The translations under genes and the position numbers were made by a program. A stretch of DNA of 64,000 bases from Echinarachnius parma (taxonomy: Eukaryota; Echinodermata; Echinoidea; Clypeasteroida; Echinarachniidae): NCBI GenBank assembly GCA_037951105.1, contig JBAMJV010003077.1:306568-370567 (forward strand). Reading direction: 5' to 3'. Below, in pieces: positions 32,973 through 41,967 of the stretch; positions within the stretch are counted from its first letter, which is position 1, and the number at the start of each line of letters is the position of its first letter. The notes under the pieces are model-generated. The model worked only from the letters and a program-made list of their open reading frames with translations, was not told the DNA's origin and did no database searches.

Positions 32973-33131
32973 GTTATCATGGCTGATCATGGCGCCCTTC
33001 CAAACTTTTGAAGGTCCTATGCGTTTTCTTGGATAGGTTATGGTACAGCATTGGTTTGGAGATTGATCCTTCATGATGTTATCCAGGCTTTCATCGGAAA
33101 TGTCGTGACCGTGATCAATGAATTTCTTCCA
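32973..33131 (-). CDS. ACSBG-like acyl-CoA synthetase, exon 4 (altered P-loop)
   Basis: This 159-nt exon (53 codons, phase 0 to 0) has acceptor TTCCTTTCTAG and donor AAC|GTAAGTT. It reads WKKFIDHGHDISDESLDNIM, then KDQSPNQCCTITYPRKR, then IGPSKVWKGAMISHDN. In ACSBG enzymes the same block is '..F..LG......LD.II..Q.PNQCC.L.YTSGTTG.PKGVM.SHDN'. The flanks (PNQCC and SHDN) are preserved. The phosphate-binding loop YTSGTTGxPKG is replaced by an unrelated sequence three residues longer. Without it the AMP-forming reaction (ATP + fatty acid to acyl-AMP) should not occur. The open frame and intact splice sites argue against a simple pseudogene. Confidence 0.75.
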
Positions 33132-33480
33132 CTAGAAAGGAATATAATATTTTCCTGTTTAAGTACTAGTGAAGTCGATAACACTAACATTAAAACTAGC
33201 AATAAAAACACATTGTTTAATACAATTTTAAAAACCTACAAAACCTACAAGTATTTGGTGTCGACTTTGTGTTCGTTGTGAACCTTCAATTATACGCAAA
33301 TAGCAATATTTCAGTAATTCATGTCACTCAGTACATTTCAAATATATAAACACTGTGGGCTCCATTAGTTGCATTGTTTTGTAAGCCCCAACCTTTCCAT
33401 GGTGCGTGTTCTTAGTAATATTTTTATCAAGTTTCACTCACTGAATCGTTTGAAGACTCCTGACGTGGGTTGTAAAACAC

Positions 33481-33634
33481 ATAATGTTCTGGGTATGCTC
33501 GCTCCCCTTGTGCTAAAAGTAACTTTTTGCTTTTCTCTGTATCCTCCATCACCATCACCTTCGGTTTGCAGTCATCTACCACTTTCCAAAAGTGGTCCAC
33601 GGGAAAGTCATTAGAGAGCCCTACTGCAACACAA
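33481..33634 (-). CDS. ACSBG-like acyl-CoA synthetase, exon 3
   Basis: The acceptor CGTTCAG precedes 33634. The exon starts with one base completing the Gly codon of exon 2, and reads CVAVGLSNDFPVDHFWKVVD, then DCKPKVMVMEDTEKSKKLL, then AQGERAYPEHY. This matches the ACSBG block 'GG.A.GIY.TNS.EAC.Y...DC.A.I.VVE...QL.KIL'. The donor is the least certain: GTGTTT at 33480-33479 keeps phase 0 for exon 4 but is weak, and a further small exon could lie between 33131 and 33481. Confidence 0.6.
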
Positions 33635-33861
33635 CTGAACGGTACATGAAAATAATTGTAAGGGGAAAAGGACCCTATAAAGAGAAAGTTGTAAGGTTGC
33701 TAGAAGCCAGGGAACTGATGAAGCTTTTCGTTTACCCAATTCAAACAAAGGAAACTGACAAAAGGCTAAATTAACCTGAAACTAATCAAAGGATAATTAA
33801 ATGTACCCTTTGTAAGGAAAGTGATTTCGTTTTCTTGAATCAAATTCAAACACAAAAACTG

Positions 33862-33877
33862 CCCCCCCCCCCCCCCC
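33862..33877 (+). repeat. Poly-C tract, 16 bp
   Basis: An uninterrupted run in AT-rich sequence. Confidence 0.95.
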
Positions 33878-34448
33878 ACAACAAAATAAAGAAAAAGAAC
33901 AAAAAAATAGAAATATCACGTAGATATCAGAACAATTAATCCAACCCGAGATCTCCGACTCCGCTAGAAACGTGCTCAACCATCGAGCCACAAAGACCTT
34001 GAATCGGGGACGTCCGCATTAAACACCTTTGCATTGCTCGTATAGTCATAAGCTATATAAACCTATAGCATTGTTAACCTTATTATACTTCAATCGACTT
34101 GCGACCAAACATATACAGGGCCCAAAAAAAACCGGAACGGGGCACTTCCCAAAATATAGTAACAAATGTATTATGTCCATCGGATAGAGTGTCTTTTCAA
34201 ATGAACAACGATACCAAGAACAGTCAATTTGGTCGTGTAGTTTTTGTTTTAGGGCGCTGTGAGTGACACCATGTCAGGTTCTCTTTTTTGTCAATTTGTA
34301 TTGAGCCAGCGCTTGATGAATCGCACTAACCGCCGTTCATATCGTTGAGCATCGCGCATTATATAACGCCTTAGAATGTTCTCGTGTTGTGATTGGCTGA
34401 ATTCAGGTCACATGCTATTCAGAAAAAATGATCTATCTGCACTCAGTA

Positions 34449-34493
34449 ACTGACGTCAGCCGTGCTATAGTCGACTATTGCACGGCTGACGTC
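34449..34493. repeat. Short palindrome with paired TGACGTCA sites
   Basis: 'tgacgtcagccgtgc' is followed after 13 bp by its complement. Each arm carries TGACGTCA, the consensus of a cAMP response element. A regulatory role is not shown; it may be the core of a decayed foldback element. Confidence 0.6.
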
Positions 34494-35065
34494 ATCAATT
34501 AAAGGAGTGATGTACCGGCGGTACACCCTACACGTTATTAAACGTACATTACGCGTCGTGTGAACATGCATGCATGCAGCGAGCTTCGCTGCATTTTTAT
34601 AAGCGTGCTTTAATCGTTGTTTGTTTGTTTACTTATACTGCGTTGCGAGTTTACTCTGTTGCTCGGACAACAAGCGCGCTAAGCGCGCACAAGCTGTCTG
34701 GTCGCGTCGCGTCGTTAAGATGTTCATAAAGGTTGTACATACACACGTCAGGTACTTCTAATTCTCCCGTGTACAAAGACCGCGTCGCGTTTAAGCGTTC
34801 TAAGTACTGGTATATTACTACGCTTAGTTCTCGTACTTTGAACCCAAGTACCTATTTCACTTGGATTATCCTTCTGGATTAAAATATTGACTCGCACCTT
34901 CTTTGGATTGTTTATCTGGATAACATTATTGACATTGTTTGTTTATTGTACACTGGATCGAACATGGTATGTATATTAATTTTACGATGGCGAATTTTGT
35001 GTTATTAAACTGAAGATGAACTAGGCCTAGCAAATGTTCTTGATTGAACGTTACGGCAATATCTT

Positions 35066-35294
35066 GTATTAGGCCCCACCACTGCTATACTGTATACACT
35101 TATGTAGCCAACTATAGCCACTAAATCTGACCTATAGCCACTAAATCTGACCTATAGCCATTAATCTGACCTATAGCCATTAATCTGACCTATAGCCACC
35201 AAATTAGGGTTAGGGTTAGGGTTTGGGTTAGGACTTATTAGGGTTTAGTTATGGTTATGGTTAGGTTCAGTATAGCAGTGGTGGGGCCTAATAC
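35066..35294. mobile_element. Small inverted-repeat element holding a minisatellite and TTAGGG-like repeats
   Basis: A 27-bp perfect inverted repeat (starting 'gtattaggccccaccac') at 35066-35092 and 35268-35294 encloses two arrays. One is five units of 'ctatagccactaaatctgac' or its 19-bp variant (35108-35200). The other is a degenerate run of 'gggtta' repeats (35205-35265). Total length is 229 bp with no coding capacity. Confidence 0.85.
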
Positions 35295-35629
35295 ACGATT
35301 ACTCTGTATACCAAAAAGTTATCTAAATATGCAGTGAATCCTCTTGAAGCTTTTGCAAAATGTGTAGGGCTAAACTCTCTTGATTGAGGATGTTGATCAT
35401 TTGAAAGCGGATGAACAAGACAAAGTGTTGAGTCGCTTTTATGCTGGTTTGAGAAAGGATGACGGGACATTGTGTACACAAAAAAGAGCATTCACGTTTA
35501 CGGCGAGTTCTTTTGGAACTGGTTAGAGCTTCATGGACATGTTGGAACGGCATCGTTTTTCCTGGGATTATAAAAACATATTTTGTGTCAAAAGTGTAGT
35601 TGTTATATAAAGAAAATAATTAATGATTT

Positions 35630-35775
35630 CTCGTGCGAGGGCAGTCTATTGCACTCAGCGTGCAGCCACGTCAGTACTATTGAACTCGCTACTTCGTAGC
35701 TCGTTCAATAGTACTGACGTGGCTGCATGATTCGTGCAAATAGACGTGCCCTATCGCACTCAAAATCATAAATTA
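35630..35775. repeat. Palindromic foldback element B
   Basis: The innermost arms are 24 bp and perfect ('gcagccacgtcagtactatt' plus four bases) around the loop 'tcgctacttcgtagctc'. Outer arms continue as imperfect complement to 'aaataattaatgattt' on the left and 'aatcataaattatttcc' on the right, about 65 bp per arm. Confidence 0.8.
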
Positions 35776-36574
35776 TTTCCTTACTATTGTTAGTGTGCAC
35801 TCAGCCGTGTGCCGAGAGAATGGACATGGTCGCTGAATGGTATTACGGGCAAGGAGTGCGGTTAAACAGGCATTGACTAGGTCGAAATCGACATAAATCG
35901 GCACCTGACATGGTCTCACTCACTGCGTCCTTAAACAAAAACGACCTGACCAAAATTACTGTTCTTGGTATCGTTTTTCATTGGAAAGGACACCCTATCC
36001 GATGAACATAAACATTGTGTTATTATATTTTGGGAAGTGTCCCGTTCCGTTTTTTTTTGGGCCACCCTGTATAATAAAGAGCAAAACAAAAAAGGCTTCT
36101 CCGGAAATCGGTTCCGAGACCTCCAGATTGTCTTCTTCTCTTTTATTTTAATACGGTAAGCTTCAAACCCCGAATCACCTCCCACACGGGCGCGCCTCCC
36201 CCGAGGATTCCGCGACTTACTGACCGTCGGGATTTAAGGGTATACATCTTTTGGAGGACGTAGAGGCATTCCCGACTCGCCCCGCCCCGTAGTCGTCGTT
36301 GAAATCGAGGAAAAGGGGGAGTGCACAATTCCGGTTGCTAAATTTAAGTATTATATTGAGGAACCGTTTCACATATAACACGTTGCAAAACTAACCAGGT
36401 TTTTATAAATATCAATACGCGAATGGTATGGTAATTATTGCTATTGCCGATTAGCAACGTGTATGCAAGGCCATCAACGACAAAATGACGACAACTTTAA
36501 CTTAGCTGCGCTCATATACCACGCATGCATTATAGTCCGTGCCCGTACAACCGTGTACATGTCACGGAATCATC

Positions 36575-37773
36575 TTAACCCTAACCAGTCCCGGGGGAGG
36601 GGGGGGGGGGGGGGGGTGGGGGGCGGAATCCACCCCCCCCCCTCGACTTTTCGCGCGATAATTCCGCAACGCGCACAGGTATTGCCGTGACTTCATGAGG
36701 GCCATTCTTGGTCACGTGTGTGACCCAAAATATGAAAAATTCTGCAATAGGATGCTTATATTTAAGTAAGTATAGGAGGTATGGTGATGTAAACTTCATA
36801 TATGACTTGCACATGTTGAAGTCTTTCATGTGTAACACAAAAGATTTTATTAGGATTACGTTGCCCAAGGACAGAGGTCAAATGGCATCGGCCACGTGTG
36901 TGACTTTGCACGGGAGCACTTTTGAAGAAAACAAATTTAACTCAATTTCATTTTGGAAATCCTGTAAAATTAAAAAAGGAATTTTATAAATTCAATAAAA
37001 AAAATATATTTCATGAAACCTTGGACACTGATCTTTCCATTAATGGAATAAAACTACTGAAAAAACAAACTTAATTTTTTTTAAAAAAGTTTCACTTTTC
37101 AAAGACCGGCCCATGAATATTTTCATTGAAGTATTGCGCAACTTTTGAGACCAAATTTGCGACAATCGGGTATTCCGTTCAAAAGTCACGTGACCCTTTG
37201 TAAGTGACCGTCGGCCCGAAAATCGCTGCATTTTGTGATTTGTGTACAAATCCTATGGAAATTCATTTTTTCCTAGAATACACAAAACCTTCATTATTTT
37301 TCATTCTAATCACTGCAATAATTTTATTTTCGGCTAAAAGTGGTTGGATAATGGTCAATTATGTATTCCATTGAAAAAAACAATACAAAACAAAAGTCGA
37401 AAAACAGAGAAATACATAAGGACAATTTTGGCTGTCGAAATGTTTAATGTTCAAAACCTGTTAATTAACTCATAAAGAATATTCATGCACAAAATTAGCA
37501 TATTCTGAGCAATATTAAGTGATTTACAGACAAAAGGAGGATTTCTGCATACATTTGCATAATTAATTAAACATTTATTATTTTCAAAAAAATAACAGTG
37601 TAATCTTGTAGATCATGTTGCAAGCTATCTGCGTGCCAATTTTTGTGGCGGCCGCGGGTTCGACGGCCGAGATCCCGGGGTGGCGGGGGGGGGGGGGGGG
37701 GGGGCTGAAATCACCCCCCCCCCCCCTCCCCGGCCAGAGCATAGCCAAAATAACCCGGCCTGGTTAGGGTTAA
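36575..37773. mobile_element. TTAA-flanked element with G-tract-bearing ends
   Basis: TTAA at 36575-36578 and 37770-37773 is followed by inverted 'ccctaacca'. Close to each end is a long G run paired with a C run: G at 36599-36616 and C at about 36631-36641 on the left, G at 37685-37704 and C at 37714-37727 on the right. Read inward from either end both show CCGGGGGAGGGG-like then 'gggtg.' blocks. The 1.2-kb AT-rich interior includes 'gtcacgtgtgtga' and 'gccacgtgtgtga'. It encodes no protein. Confidence 0.65.
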
Positions 37774-38345
37774 TCGCGGGAGTTTGTTTGCACAGCTCAC
37801 TGCACTGACCTGCTAACCCATTGAAGTATACCACGTTAGTGACCACGTAAGTGGTATTATATACTTCAATGTGCTGACCACAGGATTCTACCATCGCGCC
37901 CACTTGTGGTAAGCCAGCCGCGAAGTTGCAGTACCAGATATGACGCTGGGGTTGGTGGTGGAGTGTGGGGGGGGGGGGGGGGGGGTAGAATGGATAGGGG
38001 AGTTATGCAACACATTTTCTGATTTGAGAATCCTATTTCATTTTCGGATTAACGAACATTCAGAATAACGAACGACAACCTAAACAACACACTACAAAAT
38101 GTCAAGCATATGTTTACCCACGCACTGCAGCGTATCGCCAGACTGTGAGGGGAAGCAATATCATGGAGGTCAGGGGCAATGCTGGTCAGGATTCCCCTCT
38201 CTATACTTCCATGGGGTGGGATTTTCCGGACATGTTAAATACATAGATCTTCACATCGTCAAAAATGAATGCCTGGTGTGTGTTTTCCTGTGTGTTCTCA
38301 CTCTAGGCCTTATTAATGTATTAATGTACATACATTCATACTTAC

Positions 38346-38434
38346 CCAGCCATAATCGTCCCGATGTAAGACAGGACCCATTCCGGAGTGACGCGTCCAG
38401 AAATCCCAACTATTTGATGTTTCTGTACTTTGAG
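38346..38434 (-). CDS. ACSBG-like acyl-CoA synthetase, exon 2
   Basis: This 89-nt exon has acceptor TTTTTTCTAG and a strong donor GG|GTAAGTATG. It starts in phase 0 directly after exon 1 (...VAKSLMK) and ends two bases into a Gly codon. The peptide LKVQKHQIVGISGRVTPEWV, then LSYIGTIMAG, matches ACSBG 'LGL..F..V.I.GFNSPEW...D.GAI.AGG'. The PEW and IMAG positions are kept. Confidence 0.75.
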
Positions 38435-38684
38435 CTAGAAAAAACACACAAAAAAACATTGAATTATAGCTGTTATAGCTGTTAATTATTAGAAATCAAA
38501 TCATTAACAGATAACTAATTCGTAAACAATTAATGATATGTTAACTCTGATCTGTTAACTCCTTTTTGTTCATTAAAACACCTACTATTAATTTATTTGT
38601 CTTCTAATTTGTTTCGTTCTCCCAGGTTTAATAATGTTCTCTCCCTTGCATATTTCGTTCAATTTGATTGTGATTGCCTTATAC

Positions 38685-38964
38685 CTTCATAAGCGACTTG
38701 GCCACTTTCCTGCAGCCATTCCAATATTCTTGATAAGTCCACCTTGTCCACGGCCGATTGTCGTTCTTCGAGTTATTGACGGACAGTGCAATCTTGTTTG
38801 GGTATTTGTCTTTGATCTTCCTGAATAATCGTGGAATAGTGATTGGTGGAGGTTGTTTTCCTTTGGCTCCCCTAATTCTCACGCGTTGGTCTGTTCTGGA
38901 TGCCCATAGTGGGAGAGATTCATCATATGGATCATGTCCGTCTAAATGCAAAGAACGTGGGTGG
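38685..38964 (-). CDS. ACSBG-like acyl-CoA synthetase, exon 1 of those seen
   Basis: The donor is AAG|GTATAAG at 38684, and the chosen acceptor is TTATATTTTAG before 38964. The peptide includes LPLWASRTDQRVRIRGAKG, then PPPITIPRLFRKIKDKYPNK, then WTRWTYQEYWNGCRKVAKSL. It corresponds to the ACSBG N-terminal block 'LWTT..DG.V.LR......PP.T..QMF....EKYG...AL' and 'W..LT..QYY..CRKAAK'. The same frame stays open upstream to about 39103 with Met codons at 39056 and 39014, so the exon may be longer or contain the start. The gene would be about 35 kb or more and carries its role, if any, in fatty-acid metabolism at membranes; activity is doubtful (see exon 4). Confidence 0.75.
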
Positions 38965-39524
38965 CTAAAATATAAATAACTTGTATCTGTCACATCGATC
39001 GGCATTATTGCATCATGTGAAATATAGACCTTGTGGCCCTTAAAATAAATAGGCATACCTTCAGCAATTTTGGCCGAGTCGCTTTTGAATTTAACGACCC
39101 AATTTTAGGTTATAAATTTCAACAACCGAAACATGCCTGTATGCCTTTTCATAGAATTTAGCGCATGTATTAATGCGAATAAGATTGGTTGTTTAGTGGT
39201 TTTGTAATGTATGCTTTCCAATACAGGTGTATCAAATCATGCTTAATTTAAATATGACCAGACAAAACGGAAACTTATCAAAACAAAAATGTAGTAGCTA
39301 TAACTTAGACACAATTATTTAAAACCCGATAACGTGTCACCGAATGAAGCTTAACATGTTTACTGGGCCACCCTGTCTAAGTAGTCAATACACCGTGTGC
39401 CATTTCCAAGTAAGAGGCAGATAGGCCTTACAAATGCGTACAATTTATGTTTCGATATCAAGAACTGCCAAGAAAGAAAAGGAAATAATGTTCGTTCATC
39501 ATATAAAAGTGATTTCAATTGCAT

Positions 39525-40157
39525 TTAAAGGGACAGATCCACTTTTACAAAAGGTCTGAACAGCTTTCAGTTGACGGATGGGGATCAATGTAACACGCAA
39601 ACAAACAAATCAGATCAAACAGCCCTCTAATGTTGATTATACGAATGAAAAACGAATGCGTCCCTCCATTTAAACTATATATCGGTCAATAAAGGAGTTC
39701 AACTGATTTAGCATAATATTACAACAATATTGTACTAATTCTTGTAAAGGTATTGTGAAGCCGACATTTGTTAACGTATGTCACGGAAAAAGATCTCAAA
39801 AATAAAGAATTACATGTAGTCAGTTTAAGCGATGTTTGGGTATTTGGCTTGGTAAACGCTCACACATTAGTACTTATGCGCGGGTCACGTAGCTAGCGTG
39901 GGTCACGTAGGGGTCATGCATACCGATCTGGCACTCCGTGAAATCTGTGTACGAACTTACTCACCGGTCGAAAATACGTATGTACCCATTAAACCGTCGT
40001 CCAACAATTTAATCAGTTTTAGGTCTATAACTCCACGAAAAGGAGAATTCAAGCCCTTATTTTGCAGGCATGCTATTAAATGACATTTCCTTTCATATAA
40101 GACAATAACCTCGCAACTTTTGAATTTTGGCTTGCAAAAGAGGGTCTATCTTTTTAA
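39525..40157. mobile_element. TTAA-flanked non-autonomous element, second family, copy 2
   Basis: It starts TTAAagggacagatccac and ends with the complement of TTAAaaagatagaccctc. The interior ('gtctgaacagctttcagttg' and 'acggatggggatcaatgtaa') is nearly the same as 54394-55017. Unit 2 has the empty site 'gcatTTAAatatggc' at 41999-42002. Confidence 0.88.
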
Positions 40158-40313
40158 ATATGGCAAAGGAAACCTAATTTTGAAGGATTTACATTTTATA
40201 TAATACTACAAACTTACCTTGCATCAATGGTTCAGCATCATCTAGTAGGTGAAGACAAATTGGTTAAATGTCTGCTATAAGTTTATAAATAAGGATACAA
40301 GACTTGTACTATA

Positions 40314-40490
40314 CAAATAATACACGGTCTAGAGTGCATTGTGTAAATGCATTGCAAGTGAGGGCTATGTTAGCTGTGTATAACGCCAGAGGCGTAAGCC
40401 GAGTGCGCATGCGCACAGCTAACATAGCCCGAGAGTGTGATGCATTTACATGATGCACGATAATAAGGCCGTAGTATTATTTGTTTTATA
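40314..40490. repeat. Palindromic foldback element C
   Basis: The arms of about 70 bp are inverted: 'acaaataata', 'gtaaatgcat', and a perfect 17-bp 'gggctatgttagctgtg' with its complement. The loop is 'tataacgccagaggcgtaag' and neighbouring bases, again with the 'gaggcg.aagccgag' theme of element A. It is absent from unit 2, so it is a later insertion into unit 1. Confidence 0.8.
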
Positions 40491-41399
40491 AAACGAGCTC
40501 AACCACGAATTGTTTTATTTTGCTAGATTATTGAAAACATACTTGCCACAATTAGTAACCCAGTCTATCTACTCTCTAGAGTGTGAATTTATTAGGAATT
40601 TACAAAATTAATCATAACTACTGCATTCGCTGCACTGAATTTGACTCTGCAGCTCAGCAGGTCAAATGCAGTTGATTGGAAATTGCTGAATATTTTAACA
40701 TTACGAGAACAACAAATTCTTCCAAATTGTAAAAGCCCTGCTGTGCTTCATCGATGTACGCGTTGGAGCACAACATGGACCCGGGATCACCGGGGAAAAA
40801 AAGACATAAACAATAATAATTATAATAATGATAATAATAATAATAACAATAATAAGTTTCAATGGGACAATATAGTAGTTAAACATTTAACTCTTACGTA
40901 AACCCGATACCTCAGCGGGGAGCGGGGACAATGGGACAGGTTAACCCTTGAGCACTAGTCAACACAATGGCCAAACAGCTGTCTCGAAAACGCCACCCCG
41001 CCCCGCAGCCACGTGATGAGTAGCGATGGAAAAATGTGGGGTTATTTGGCCATTCTGTGTGGTGTTACCATTGAGTGAACACGTGCATAGTAATAGCCTG
41101 CACCCCAATCACAACTAGAAAACTCAAAGGGTTCATGGTGGTGATATAATTTGTCGCTGGTCCATTTTTGTAGCTACATATTATACATGACTTTGTTAAT
41201 GTTTGATTGTTTCAAGTTTTGTTTTAATGTACTATGATAGGTTAATTATAATGGGTACTGATGGTATAATAACGTCGGTTTTTATTGTTGGAACTTTATA
41301 TTAGACTAGGCCATGCACTATATTTCTTAAGATAAGCATAATACGGATGGGGACATAATAAAATTGATTACTAAGGGTATGATGATATAGATATCAGTA

Positions 41400-41725
41400 T
41401 ATTCGCATGTTTTTAGCGTAATACATATTGAGATGGATTTATTTTGGTTAATACACCAAACAGCCAAGTTTTCGATATGATATGAAATGGTAATTGATGC
41501 ATTAGTCTCGGTTAGTTCATTCGATCGTGTTACGACATCCAAGAGTTCATGATTGGTTGCCCACATGTGGGGTCCGCAGGTTATTTTGTTTCCATCGACC
41601 CATTGTTTCCATACTTGGGTTTCAGGTGGTGTTTTTTTAGCTCCTGCTTGGATGCTGTTCAACGCTAAAGACGGGTCCACGGCAGCTGTTGGGACACGAT
41701 TTTTGGACAATGCGTGTTATACCAA
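41400..41725 (-). CDS. Ig-domain exon, unit 1
   Basis: The open frame begins after a possible acceptor (CCCAACAG, near 41690) with AAVDPSLALNSIQAGAKK and continues with ETQVWKQWVDGNKITCGPHM. It ends with ELTETNASITISYHIENLAV, then WCINQNKSISICITLK. A first Cys (KITC), a Trp, and a second Cys (AVWC) with the usual beta-strand alternation suggest an immunoglobulin-type extracellular domain. NAS and NKS are N-glycosylation sites. Exon ends are not firmly set. After ITLK the frame stays open through CEYTDIYIIIPLVINFI. It is a near twin of the exon in unit 2. Confidence 0.55.
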
Positions 41726-41967
41726 AATCAATGTCTTAGTGGTTTATGTGCAAATTTAGTGTTATATTTTACGATATTCTTAGACATCCATGTAAATTGT
41801 CTAACTCCACGAAAATTACTTGTAGCATATGGTAAGAGAAGAATAAAATAGGGTTAGATTTTTTCAAATTTCCTTTCAGTATGAAGATAATTATCGTTGA
41901 AAATCATTATTTCAAAAGCGTTAGCCAACGCTTTTGGAGAAATGTACAATTGTCGTAGTTGAACATA

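Larger units (their letters stand above)
34111..36075. mobile_element. Mariner-like element with about 165-bp terminal inverted repeats
   Basis: The left end 'tatacagggcccaaaa' and the right end (complement of 'tatacagggtggcccaaaa') continue for about 165 bp of inverted similarity. It includes 'acttcccaaaatata', 'atcggatag', 'gataccaagaacag' and 'accatgtcag'. TA at both outer edges fits Tc1/mariner insertion. There is no transposase frame. The interior holds a CRE-like palindrome (34449-34493), a 27-bp inverted-repeat element (35066-35294) and a foldback (35630-35775), so it has collected other insertions. Confidence 0.75.
39496..41967 (-). repeat. Ig-locus duplication unit 1 (with two insertions)
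   Basis: Unit 1 and unit 2 (41968-43438) are tandem direct copies of a segment of about 1.47 kb, starting at 'gttcatcatataaaagtgatt' and ending in 'tgtcgtagttgaaca'. Unit 1 is longer because it carries a TTAA element (39525-40157) and a foldback-containing insertion (about 40314-40690). Identity by eye is above 90%. The unit holds one Ig-type exon. Confidence 0.85.

Noticed and set aside
34449-34493. Two TGACGTCA sites as a promoter.
   Set aside because: They are the two arms of one palindrome inside a mariner-like element. No transcription start or exon is nearby.
35205-35265. TTAGGG repeats as a telomere or telomeric junction.
   Set aside because: The repeats are few and degenerate and lie inside a 229-bp inverted-repeat element in the middle of gene-bearing sequence.
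35288-35553. Two overlapping minus-strand frames (for example SFLCTQCPVILSQTS).
   Set aside because: The frames lie in the interior of the mariner-like element, partly over the small inverted-repeat element. No zinc-finger spacing or transposase motif is complete.
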